Shown here: one piece after another, positions 1 to 7,013 of the stretch
How the letters are laid out: each line of letters starts with the position of its first letter
How positions within the stretch are numbered: position 1 is the stretch's first letter
NCBI GenBank assembly: GCA_038244055.1
Contig: JBBRTW010000367.1
Coordinates: 1 to 7,552 of the forward strand
DNA from: DASPKW01 sp038244055
Lineage (GTDB): Bacteria > Planctomycetota > Phycisphaerae > Tepidisphaerales > Tepidisphaeraceae
DNA: 7,552 nt
Direction of reading: 5' to 3'
Notes under the pieces: model-generated
Told to the model about the DNA's origin: nothing
Databases searched by the model: none
What the model saw: the letters and a program-made list of their open reading frames with translations, nothing else
Translations under genes and position numbers: made by a program

Positions 1-72
1 CGCGGCGATCGCGCGCGGGGCGGGAGAGTGAGGGCCGGTTGCGGAGGAGAAGCTTTCGCGCGGGTTAGGCCC

Positions 73-143
73 ATGGTGGGCAGACGAGCCGCGGGAGATT
101 TTGCGTGTGCGAGGGCGTAAGGCGTGGCTCGTCTGCCCACCGT
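73..143. repeat. Long inverted repeat, possible small palindromic element or terminator
   Basis: The 16-base arm ggtgggcagacgagcc at 75-90 is matched exactly by its reverse complement at 126-141. Allowing G-T wobbles, the pairing runs 73-93 against 123-143 (21 pairs), around a 29-base loop. The right arm ends 50 bases beyond the stop codon of the minus-strand lipoprotein gene, so in RNA it could form a strong hairpin behind that gene. No clear run of U follows on either strand, so a classical intrinsic terminator is not shown. The long perfect stem with an unpaired centre also fits a dispersed REP- or MITE-like element. No target-site duplication was evident. Confidence 0.75.
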
Positions 144-192
144 ACGAACTGTTTTAACATTGCTGGAGCTCCGTTTGCAGCTGATAACAGCG

Positions 193-720
193 TCATTTCG
201 CGGGCCAGTCCGGTTGACGTTTCATGCCTGGGACAACGCGTGGACTATAGACTATGCCGTTCAGAGAATCTTGACCTTGGACCCATAGCGTACCCCCTGA
301 TTGGATATGTGCATCGTGTCGCCAGTAAACGCATCCGCCCCATAGTTCCCGACCTCTCAAGAACTCCATTTGCAATTCGTCTCCGATGATCCGGTAATGT
401 CCCGCATCTCCCCAGGAGAAGTCATCGGCCTCCACCGCCGTCGGCGGATGATTCAACGAGCCGCGATAGATTACTTGTCCATCCGGCCAAAAGCGATACC
501 AACTCCAGCGCCCTTCAAACTCCATTTCGTACAGATTGTTTTGGTCGAGACGCTGGACCGCGCCGAGTTGACCCACTGGCCCAAACCTGGAATTCCAATT
601 GCTGGGAAGCGTTCGGTTGTCGGAGGTTCGGTAGCAAGTCCGTGGTCCATCGAAACATCCTGTGAGCAGCAGGAGAAAGAGTAGGAGTCCATGGCAAAGG
701 CGAGTGGTGAATAGAAACAT
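193..720 (-). CDS. Small predicted lipoprotein, function unknown
   Basis: This 175-residue protein starts with a short signal sequence: Arg7, a Leu/Phe-rich core at about 12-19, then the lipobox L-T-G-C with Cys22 as the lipidation site. Signal peptidase II would cut before Cys22 and leave the protein anchored to a membrane. The mature part is rich in aromatic residues and looks like a small beta-rich domain: FEGRWSWYRFWPDGQVIYRG at 68-87 and GHYRIIGDELQMEF at 107-120 recall the repeating strand pattern of lipocalin-like lipoproteins, though I cannot name a family. Cys29 and Cys130 might form a disulfide. The start gives an intact signal peptide; only a weak GGGA lies about 12 bases upstream. 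It follows the thioesterase gene on the same strand after a 137-base gap, so co-transcription is possible but not indicated. No catalytic motif is visible. Confidence 0.75.
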   Translation of the reverse strand: MFLFTTRLCHGLLLFLLLLTGCFDGPRTCYRTSDNRTLPSNWNSRFGPVGQLGAVQRLDQNNLYEMEFEGRWSWYRFWPDGQVIYRGSLNHPPTAVEADDFSWGDAGHYRIIGDELQMEFLRGRELWGGCVYWRHDAHIQSGGTLWVQGQDSLNGIVYSPRVVPGMKRQPDWPAK

Positions 721-857
721 GGCAACTTTCCCGGCAACTATCGCAACGAGAGGTCAAACAGATCCTTCGTAAATAAACTCTCACCTCTTGGCTGTGCCAA
801 AGCGCCATTAAATCCCACTGCCGGGTCTGGCCCGCGCCCATGCATTATGAACACGTT

Positions 858-1244
858 TCAATCGTTCCGCAATGAGGCCGGGATTTCGCGGATTTTGCCT
901 TCGCGGTCGATGCAGGCGATGGTTGTGCTGGCCTCGGCCAGGATCGTCGAATCGCGCTTCAGAACATATTCATGGTCGATGCGGACGTGGGTCTGTTTGG
1001 CGATTCGCGTAATTAAGGTCAATTCATCATCGTATCGGGCCGGGGATTTGTAGCGGCACTCGGCCTTTACCACGGCGAACAGCACCCCATCGCGCTCCAA
1101 CTGGGCATACGAAACACCTCCCGCCCGCAGCATCTCGACACGGCCCATCTCGAAATACTGGAAGAACCGGCTGTGATGGACCACGCCCATGGGGTCGGTT
1201 TCGGGGTAGCGCACTCGGAATGTAATTTGATGTTCAGTAAGCAT
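858..1244 (-). CDS. YbgC/FadM-like hotdog-fold acyl-CoA thioesterase
   Basis: The 128-residue product is of the usual length for the 4-hydroxybenzoyl-CoA thioesterase/YbgC group, cytoplasmic enzymes that hydrolyse acyl-CoA thioesters to free acid and CoA. The diagnostic block lies near the N-terminus: RYPETDPMGVVHHSRFFQYF at 12-31, with Asp17 at the known catalytic Asp position, the G-V-V-H-H stretch and the start of the long hotdog helix (EMGRVEML). The following AECRYKSPARYDDELTL matches the family's central strand and turn. In Proteobacteria ybgC sits with tol-pal genes, but none is seen here, so the substrate and pathway are open; short- or medium-chain or aromatic acyl-CoA are all possible. 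The start is placed just before the first beta strand, as in relatives. There is no strong ribosome binding site, only GAAAG. The family is clear; the exact function is not. Confidence 0.9.
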   Translation of the reverse strand: MLTEHQITFRVRYPETDPMGVVHHSRFFQYFEMGRVEMLRAGGVSYAQLERDGVLFAVVKAECRYKSPARYDDELTLITRIAKQTHVRIDHEYVLKRDSTILAEASTTIACIDREGKIREIPASLRND

Positions 1245-1276
1245 TTATAACTTTCGATCGCGGACAAAAGCATTGT

Positions 1277-1420
1277 AACCACGAAGGCACGAAGACACGA
1301 AGGAAAAAGAGAGTTGATGGGAGAGAATGGCGATGGACAGGTTACATCTCTTAATTTTCAACCCTCAATCCTCTACTCTCAATTGTTTTCTTTTCTTTGT
1401 GCTTTCGTGCCTTCGTGTTT
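1277..1420. repeat. Palindromic repeat element with CACGAAGG-type arms
   Basis: The left arm at 1277-1306 and the reverse complement of the right arm at 1391-1420 agree at 25 of 30 positions. The left arm contains three tandem 8-mers (CACGAAGG, CACGAAGA, CACGAAGG) at 1280-1303; the right arm carries the degenerate mirror copy. The interior is low-complexity GAGAGTTGA-like and CTCAATCCTCTACTCTC-like sequence, which is itself partly mirror-symmetric. It is much more A+T-rich than the genes around it and has no credible coding content. Arms of this kind (ACCACGAAGGCACGAAG) are, from memory, dispersed in many Planctomycetota and other genomes. It is probably a non-autonomous mobile or REP-like element. 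It lies between the divergent thioesterase and rpsU genes. Confidence 0.75.
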
Positions 1421-1442
1421 CAAACGGACGGCTGTCCCCGCC

Positions 1443-1470
1443 TTGAACATCCCGCAAACCTCGTTACACT
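1443..1470 (+). promoter_or_regulatory. Possible sigma70-type promoter for rpsU
   Basis: TTGAAC at 1443-1448 and TACACT at 1465-1470 are separated by 16 bases, and each matches four of six consensus positions. They lie just after the palindromic element and about 100 bases before the rpsU start. An alternative -10-like TATAAC at 1540-1545 has no partner at the right distance. The matches are weak, and Planctomycetota promoters are not well defined, so this is a suggestion only. Confidence 0.25.
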
Positions 1471-1568
1471 CCAGTGTTCCAGCCGATCAGGCGGTCGAGA
1501 CCGGGCGATGTGAATGTCCGGCGGGAGCCTCCACACGGTTATAACAGAATTGCTGAAAGGATCAGGTA

Positions 1569-1820
1569 ATGATCAAGGTCAAGTCGCGCGGCAACGAGAC
1601 GGTGGAGCAGATGCTTCGCCGCTTTAAGAAGGCCTGCGAAAAAGAGGGTCTCACCAAAGACATCAAGCGCATCGCGTATTACGAGAAGCCCAGCGAGAAG
1701 AAGCGTCGCCGCGCCCGCTCCAAGCCGCGCCCTCTCAAGGTCGGCGGCAGCAGCAGCAACAGCGCCGGTGGCGAAGGCGGCGGCGGCGGCCGGTCGATGG
1801 GCGGCGGCGGCGGGCGGTAG
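1569..1820 (+). CDS. rpsU: 30S ribosomal protein bS21 with glycine-rich C-terminal tail
   Basis: Residues 1-57 are a standard bS21: MIKVKSRGNETVEQMLRRFK, then KACEKEG and the basic YEKPSEKKRRRARSKPRP segment. bS21 binds late on the small ribosomal subunit near the 3' end of 16S rRNA and takes part in initiation. In E. coli the protein is 71 residues and ends in a basic helix. Here it is 83 residues, and from residue 59 onward the end is a low-complexity tail with 14 glycines in 25 residues plus Ser and two Arg (E-GGGGG-RSM-GGGGG-R). The reading frame is intact through the tail and ends in TAG. AAAGGA at 1556-1561 lies seven bases before the ATG, a good ribosome binding site, which is lacking before several neighbours. 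It stands apart from the following ABC genes by 213 bases and need not share their transcript. Confidence 0.95.
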   Translation: MIKVKSRGNETVEQMLRRFKKACEKEGLTKDIKRIAYYEKPSEKKRRRARSKPRPLKVGGSSSNSAGGEGGGGGRSMGGGGGR

Positions 1821-2033
1821 GCCTGCCGGTCGACGTTTGACTGTGAGATGACCGCGGGCGCGTGACTGTTTGGGCATGCCCGGCCGAGCCGATGGACCGA
1901 TTCCCCGATGAAGTCCGTTGGCGGCTCGTCAGGGCATGGCACCCCAAATTCCGGCCGTGGCATTTGGACGCGCGATGGTTAATTCCGTCAACAGGCCTTT
2001 TCCAAGAGCCTCGAATTCTTTACCCTTGCCGGC
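1821..2033. other. Spacer between rpsU and the ABC unit
   Basis: I see no gene, strong hairpin with a U-run, or convincing promoter here. A short ORF beginning at 1862 runs into the ABC gene in another frame and has no family-like features. TTGGAC at 1964-1969 and TTAATT at 1979-1984 are only nine bases apart, too close for a sigma70 promoter. Confidence 0.5.
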
Positions 2034-2945
2034 ATGAGCCTCCAAACCAACGGCGCTGCGGTCGTCACGCAGGACCTGACCAAGATCTACAAAGACTTCT
2101 GGGGACGCTCCAAAGTCACCGCACTCGATAGCCTGAACCTCACCATTGAACGTGGCGAGGTTTTTGGCTTGCTCGGACCCAACGGTTCGGGCAAATCCAC
2201 CACCATCAAGCTTCTGCTGGGCTTGATCTTCGCCAGTCGGGGCAGCGCCTGGGTGCTGGGCCAGCCGGCCGGCAACACGGTCATCAATCAGCGCATCGGC
2301 TTTCTGCCCGAAGAATCCTACCTCTATAAATTTCTCACGGGTGAAGAGACGCTTCACTTCTACGGCAAGCTCTTCAAGATTCCCCGCAAGGAACTCAAGC
2401 GCCGGGTTCCTCTGCTGCTCGACAAGGTCGGGCTCGATGAGAAGGCCCGCAAGCGCAAGCTCCGCGAATATTCCAAGGGCATGGCCCGCCGCATCGGATT
2501 GGCGCAGGCGCTGATCAACGACCCTGAGCTGATCCTGCTCGATGAGCCGACCACCGGCCTGGATCCCATCGGCACCCGCGAGATGAAGGACCTGATTCTG
2601 TCGCTCAAGAAGCAGGGGAAGACCGTCATCCTCTGCTCCCACCTGCTGGCCGATGTGCAGGATGTCTGCGAGCGGATCACGATCCTCTTCAAGGGTAAGA
2701 TGCAAACGCTGGGCGAAGTGAAGGACCTGCTGCAGGTCAAGGACATCACGCAGGTCGAGGCGCGCGGATTGTCCATGCCGCAGATCGAAGAAGTGCGGCA
2801 GTTCATGGCGAGGATGGGCGTGAAGGACTCGGCCATCACCCACCCGACCACCACGCTGGAAGACCTCTTCATCCGTGTGGTGCAGGAGAACAACCCCCCC
2901 GGCGGCGCCAGCGCCCCGGCCGGCTGGTCCGGGCCCAAATCGTGA
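2034..2945 (+). CDS. ABC transporter ATP-binding protein of the ABC-2 export type
   Basis: The 303-residue protein is a complete cytoplasmic ATPase that hydrolyses ATP to drive the permease encoded next. Walker A is GPNGSGKST at 48-56; the Q-loop region reads GFLPEESYLY (about 89-98), the Pro-Glu-Glu form common in ABC-2 exporters; the signature is YSKGMARRIG (146-155) rather than LSGGQ; Walker B is LILLDEP (166-172); the D-loop is GLDP (175-178); and the switch His is His203. All catalytic elements are present. After about 225 comes a C-terminal accessory part, ending in a Gly/Ala/Pro-rich tail (about 288-303). No ribosome binding site is seen before the ATG, but this start gives the expected N-terminal strand (VVTQDLTKIYKDFWG). 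The permease follows 88 bases later on the same strand. The fold and role are certain; the substrate is unknown. Confidence 0.95.
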   Translation: MSLQTNGAAVVTQDLTKIYKDFWGRSKVTALDSLNLTIERGEVFGLLGPNGSGKSTTIKLLLGLIFASRGSAWVLGQPAGNTVINQRIGFLPEESYLYKFLTGEETLHFYGKLFKIPRKELKRRVPLLLDKVGLDEKARKRKLREYSKGMARRIGLAQALINDPELILLDEPTTGLDPIGTREMKDLILSLKKQGKTVILCSHLLADVQDVCERITILFKGKMQTLGEVKDLLQVKDITQVEARGLSMPQIEEVRQFMARMGVKDSAITHPTTTLEDLFIRVVQENNPPGGASAPAGWSGPKS

Positions 2946-3033
2946 GGCCACCTCACCATCGCCGCATACAATGCAGCGGCGGCCGAGTTTTGCGGCGGAG
3001 CACATCGATCGACGGTCGGCCCAGGAGTTTGAA

Positions 3034-5262
3034 ATGAGTCTTTTTCCCGAAATCGCATCACCCGCCTGGAGCGGCCTGCTCGCCGAGGCCTCGCTGATCG
3101 ACTGGATCATCGGCAATATCGGCATCATTCTCGGCGGGGTCATCGTTCTGGCCGGCATCGTTGTCGGCTGGTCGGACTTGATCCGCCTCAGCGCAACCCG
3201 CATCTGGGCGCTTTCATCGGTGAGCTATCGCGAATCGGTGCGGCGGCGCGTCTTGTGGATCACGCCGCTGGCGATGCTGGGGGTCATCGCGGTGACTCAG
3301 CTCTCCCATCCCTTAGACAAGCAGGATGCGGTGCGCCAGGCGACCAAATACTGCCTCTTCGCATCGGGGATGGTCGTGGTCATTGCCACGCTCATTCTCG
3401 CCTGCACGAGCCTGCCCAAGGAGATCGACAACCGCGTCATCTACACGATCGTCACCAAGCCGACGACCCGCCTGGAAATCATCCTCGGCAAGACGCTCGG
3501 CTTCGCCCGCACCAGCGCGCTCATTCTCCTGATCATGGGGTTGTTCAGCTACATCTACCTCCAGGTCAACGCGGCGCAGTATCGCTCGGAGATCGATGCG
3601 GAGTTGAAGCTTTCCAACGTGAGCGATATTGGCCGGGAGACCTTGCAGCACTACCACGATCATGGCCTGCTCCAGGCGAAGTCTTTTTCGATGCCCGTCG
3701 ATTTGCAGGTCTACGCCAAAGTGCCCGGCGACAAGGACCCCTATCGCTGGATGTTCGGCAATGCCGAGCAGAACGTTCTATTCCCCTTCGAGCTACCCGA
3801 TCGCATTTTCGAGCAGCGCGAGGATCTTAATACGCAACTGGTGTTCGCGATCAAAGTGGCGGTGGATCAGCGCGAGCTCGGCACGCGCGAATCCGATGAA
3901 ATCGAGGCCGCCACCAAGGGAACGACCCGGCCGGCAAAGAAAATGCCGAATTGGCCCACCATCGAAGTGTCGATCCTCAACGAAGGCCGACAGCCCCAGG
4001 TCGGCGGACGCGACATTCTCGATGCCCGCCATCAGATGGATCTCAAGCCCGGCGACCCGCCCCGCAATGCGGCGGTCATCGCCCTCGAGCCCTCACTCGG
4101 CCAGCCCCGGCCGAAGATCGTCTCCGGCGCGCCCGTACAGCTCGAAGCGATGGTGGTGATTCCCCAGAAGGTGATCACCGAAGCGCTCGCTGCGATTCCA
4201 TCGCAGGATGGCAATCGGCGGATATTCCTGGCGATCGTCGGACAAACGTCGGCCACGCGGTATGGCTTTGGCCCGGGCGCGGTTCTGGCGGCGGCGCAGC
4301 AGCAGGTGCTCAGGCCCTCGTCCAATCCCAACGAGCCGCCCAAGTGGGTGGCGGTCCCGCCCATCGAGCTCGGCCGGCGCGATTCGTCGGGTAAAGTCGT
4401 TCCCCCCGCCGGCGTCTTCCGCGCCCGCATCAGCACGACCGGGGGGCAGCAGTTGAGGGGCGATACCGATAAAAATGAAGCGCCGGTGGGCATCTACCGC
4501 TTCCGCAACGCCGACCTCAGCGCCGCCGGCGACTCGGTGCCCTTCGAGTTCCGCTCCAAGATCGAGCGCAGCGGCGTCGAAGTGACCGAGGCCGAGAACG
4601 CCACCCGCGTCGAGTTTATCTTTCACAATCTGAAGGACGACAGGGATTCCGAGTCGTTCAGGGTCTTTCCCGAGAGCGACCGCCCGGCATTTTTCAGCGT
4701 GCCGCGCTCGGCCATCGAGGGCGGCAACTTCGACGTGCTGGTGCGCTCGCGCACCGATGGCCACTACGTCGGCCTGCGGCAGATATCGTTGCAGGCGGTC
4801 TCGCAGGTCAACAGCTTCGCCTACAACCTCGGCAAGAGCCTGATCGTGCTGTGGATGCTCTCGGTGCTGGTGGCGGCGATCTCCATTTTCTGCTCGACAC
4901 TGGTGAGCTGGCCGATCGCGGTGGTGCTGACCCTGGTCTTCCTGCTGGGGCGGTGGTGCGTGAACCAGGTGGGGACTCCCGCAACGCCACAGCAGATCCA
5001 GCAGGATTTGATGGGCGCTAAAGCCAACGAAGTTGGCGCGGAAATCTTCACCGGCACGGTCAAAGGGCTGAACTGGCTCCTGCAGACGGTTTCCAGAGTC
5101 CTGCCCGACACCGAGCAATTCAAAGCGACAGAAGACATCGAGCGCGGCGTGAACATTCCCCATCACACCCTTCTTCTGGCCCTCCAGGTGCTGGCCGGTT
5201 ACGGCGCGCCGGTGCTGATCCTGGGATATCTGCGGCTTCGACATAAAGAGGTGGCCCCATGA
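3034..5262 (+). CDS. ABC-2-type permease with large extracytoplasmic domain
   Basis: The 742-residue membrane subunit is the likely partner of the preceding ATPase. Hydrophobic segments are visible at about 27-49, 73-91, 107-127, 160-181, 602-623, 626-646 and 712-732. Between the fourth and fifth lies a hydrophilic stretch of about 420 residues, expected outside the cytoplasmic membrane. The motif LPKEIDNRVIYTIVTKPTTR, followed by LEIILGKTLGFA (about 128-159), between segments three and four is typical of ABC-2 permeases that resemble the NosY/multi-copper maturation group, in which a short cytoplasmic helix contacts the ATPase. The frame is open from 2875, overlapping the ATPase gene, but the start at 3034 is chosen because AGGAG lies seven bases upstream; the earlier ATG codons (2875, 2971) would add Pro/Arg-rich sequence without membrane character. 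The stop overlaps the next start by ATGA. Substrate unknown. Confidence 0.85.
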   Translation: MSLFPEIASPAWSGLLAEASLIDWIIGNIGIILGGVIVLAGIVVGWSDLIRLSATRIWALSSVSYRESVRRRVLWITPLAMLGVIAVTQLSHPLDKQDAVRQATKYCLFASGMVVVIATLILACTSLPKEIDNRVIYTIVTKPTTRLEIILGKTLGFARTSALILLIMGLFSYIYLQVNAAQYRSEIDAELKLSNVSDIGRETLQHYHDHGLLQAKSFSMPVDLQVYAKVPGDKDPYRWMFGNAEQNVLFPFELPDRIFEQREDLNTQLVFAIKVAVDQRELGTRESDEIEAATKGTTRPAKKMPNWPTIEVSILNEGRQPQVGGRDILDARHQMDLKPGDPPRNAAVIALEPSLGQPRPKIVSGAPVQLEAMVVIPQKVITEALAAIPSQDGNRRIFLAIVGQTSATRYGFGPGAVLAAAQQQVLRPSSNPNEPPKWVAVPPIELGRRDSSGKVVPPAGVFRARISTTGGQQLRGDTDKNEAPVGIYRFRNADLSAAGDSVPFEFRSKIERSGVEVTEAENATRVEFIFHNLKDDRDSESFRVFPESDRPAFFSVPRSAIEGGNFDVLVRSRTDGHYVGLRQISLQAVSQVNSFAYNLGKSLIVLWMLSVLVAAISIFCSTLVSWPIAVVLTLVFLLGRWCVNQVGTPATPQQIQQDLMGAKANEVGAEIFTGTVKGLNWLLQTVSRVLPDTEQFKATEDIERGVNIPHHTLLLALQVLAGYGAPVLILGYLRLRHKEVAP

Positions 5263-7013
5263 GCAATGCAACAAGTTCAGAATCAACGATGAACGCGGCT
5301 GGGGCCTCCGGCACTCCCAATCGCCGCCGCGGCAAGGTGGCGACCGTCGCCGTGCTGATCGTCTCGCTCGTTTCGGCGAGTTGGCTCCAGGAGAAGGCCT
5401 ACTCCTTCCGCGCGGAGGCGATCCAGGGGAAAAAACAGGATGTCGCGAGCACCGTCGCCGACTCGCGCGTCGCCAATCTCGACAGTTTCTCCCTGGCCCT
5501 GCTCCTGGGCGGCCTGCGCGGGCCGCTGGTCATGTTCCTCTGGACCAGCAGCGAATCGCAGAAGTCCGAGCGCGATCTCGAATCGTTCAATACCAAGGTC
5601 GAACTCATTCGCCTTCTCCAGCCCGAGTTCGACACGGTCACCCTCTTCCAGATGTGGAATCTGACCTACAACATCTCGGTGCAATACTCGTCGCTGGCCA
5701 ACAAATACGCGGCCATTCTCGATGGGCTGGATTTCGGATTCAAAGTCGATGAAGCGCGCCCGAACAACATCAATATCATCTCCGAGATCGGCCGGATTTA
5801 CGGCGATAAACTTGGCGGCAGCGCTGAGAAGGATTACTACGATCGCCGCGTCCGCACTGAAACTCTGCCGGTCTATCGCGCCGCCTTCGCCGCCGATCAA
5901 ACCGATGCCTTCAAGAAGGCGGCCACCGATGCCGGCCTCGATCTGGGCAGGGTGCGCATCACCACCGATCCCTCGGGCAAGAATGCTTCGGCGATGCTGG
6001 AAAAGCTGGCGGGCGATCGCGTCAAGGCGGCCATGGGTCCGGCCATCACCCTGACCTCCATCAACCGGCAGGACCTGCGGCCGAAATCCAGCACCTACCG
6101 CCGCACCGAGATGGATACGCTCGTCGACGCCGCCGGCAACCTCCTGCCCGCAAATGTGCAGCACGTCCGCGAGATTCCCGCCGGCCAGGAGGGCTCCAAC
6201 GGCGCTAAGCTGCAATATCTGGAGGCCTACCAGCCCTTCCCCTACGGAATTCCGCCGCAGGCGCTGGGGTTCAATTTCCTCAAACGGGCCCAGGTGCTCC
6301 AGAGCGTCAACGGCCAGCGTCACATTTACGTCAGCGACATGGTCATCGACAGCCAGCCCGCCCTGGCGATGAAATTCTGGGCCGAGGAGGAACTCGCCCG
6401 CGGCCGGCGCATGGAAGAGCGCGGGCTGGCGAATCTTCCCCCTGATACCGGCGCGGCCTCTTCGCGCGATCTGCGAACCGCGGCCGTCGCGCCCGATGCG
6501 AAGATCGCCGATCGTTTTTTTATCGACGATTCGGTTTTCGCCTTCGAGCGCGCCGCCCGTGTGGCGGCCGATGCCATCCGCGAATTCGAACGCCATATCG
6601 AGAAGTACCAGCGCAACCTCCAGAATTACCAGTCCCACATGGACAACATGAAGGCGACCTCCCACCTGGCGGCCGCCGATGGCAAGTATCTCCGCGCCAT
6701 CCTCGCGGCCGGTCCCGATGGGCGCAAGTTGCTCCTGACCGAGGCGCGGGGCGAGTACGAGCAGGCCGAGTTCTGGTATCGAGTCTCCTCGCTCAGATAT
6801 TACATCGAGGCCCTGGATGCCCAGGAGATCGGTTACGTCCGCGAGACCGTCGAAAAGAAGCCGCTGGCAGAGCTGCGCAGCCTGACCACCAAGGCCGATG
6901 CCTACCTCGCCCGCAAGTACAAGGGGCTCTCCAATTCCCCGAACTACCTCGACCGCGTCGAATTCGAGCCCAATTTCAGCAGGATCGCCAAACGAATCGA
7001 ATTAGCCAAGTAG
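5259..7013 (+). CDS. Single-pass membrane protein of unknown function, ABC-unit partner
   Basis: I do not recognise a named family. The 584-residue protein has a basic N-terminus (NRRRGK at 21-26), one membrane segment at about 27-43, and the rest probably outside the membrane. Close to the membrane lies a segment that looks conserved: LLLGGLRGPLVMFLW (81-95), VELIRLLQPEFDTVTLFQMW (114-133) and NLTYNISVQ (134-142), spaced like helical-repeat pairs of TPR type; I recall similar GG-RG, LQP and W-N-YNIS patterns in planctomycete membrane proteins, untested. A long charged helical region at about 427-480 may form a coiled coil. No catalytic triad or cofactor motif was seen. The start ATG overlaps the permease TGA, implying coupled translation and a shared complex. 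An internal Met11 is an alternative start. The stop TAG lies within a repeat (see 7010-7022). Confidence 0.8.
   Translation: MSNATSSESTMNAAGASGTPNRRRGKVATVAVLIVSLVSASWLQEKAYSFRAEAIQGKKQDVASTVADSRVANLDSFSLALLLGGLRGPLVMFLWTSSESQKSERDLESFNTKVELIRLLQPEFDTVTLFQMWNLTYNISVQYSSLANKYAAILDGLDFGFKVDEARPNNINIISEIGRIYGDKLGGSAEKDYYDRRVRTETLPVYRAAFAADQTDAFKKAATDAGLDLGRVRITTDPSGKNASAMLEKLAGDRVKAAMGPAITLTSINRQDLRPKSSTYRRTEMDTLVDAAGNLLPANVQHVREIPAGQEGSNGAKLQYLEAYQPFPYGIPPQALGFNFLKRAQVLQSVNGQRHIYVSDMVIDSQPALAMKFWAEEELARGRRMEERGLANLPPDTGAASSRDLRTAAVAPDAKIADRFFIDDSVFAFERAARVAADAIREFERHIEKYQRNLQNYQSHMDNMKATSHLAAADGKYLRAILAAGPDGRKLLLTEARGEYEQAEFWYRVSSLRYYIEALDAQEIGYVRETVEKKPLAELRSLTTKADAYLARKYKGLSNSPNYLDRVEFEPNFSRIAKRIELAK

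Noticed and set aside
1280..1303. Three tandem 8-mers considered as a CRISPR or operator array
   Set aside because: There are no spacers between units, and the mirrored copy downstream shows that they belong to a palindromic element.
1679..1963. Proline-rich minus-strand frames opposite the rpsU tail
   Set aside because: They are simply the complement of the GGC repeats that encode the glycine tail.
1862..2131. 89-codon plus-strand frame before the ABC ATPase gene
   Set aside because: It overlaps the first third of the ATPase start region in another frame and shows no domain or binding site.
2875..3033. Upstream extension of the permease to ATG 2875
   Set aside because: The added sequence overlaps the ATPase gene and is Pro/Arg-rich; the start at 3034 has a good AGGAG at proper distance.
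1929..3203. 424-codon open frame on the minus strand across the ABC ATPase gene
   Set aside because: It lies opposite a certain gene; its composition (many Gly, Ala, Arg, Asp, Leu) is what the complement of GC-rich codons gives, and it has no family motif or start signal.
4093..5286. 397-codon open frame on the minus strand across the permease gene
   Set aside because: Same reason: antisense of a gene with clear membrane segments, with His/Arg/Gly-rich composition.
5283..6665. 460-codon open frame on the minus strand across the third ABC-unit gene
   Set aside because: It is a shadow of GC-rich third positions on the plus strand; low-complexity His/Gly/Arg/Asp composition and no recognisable domain.
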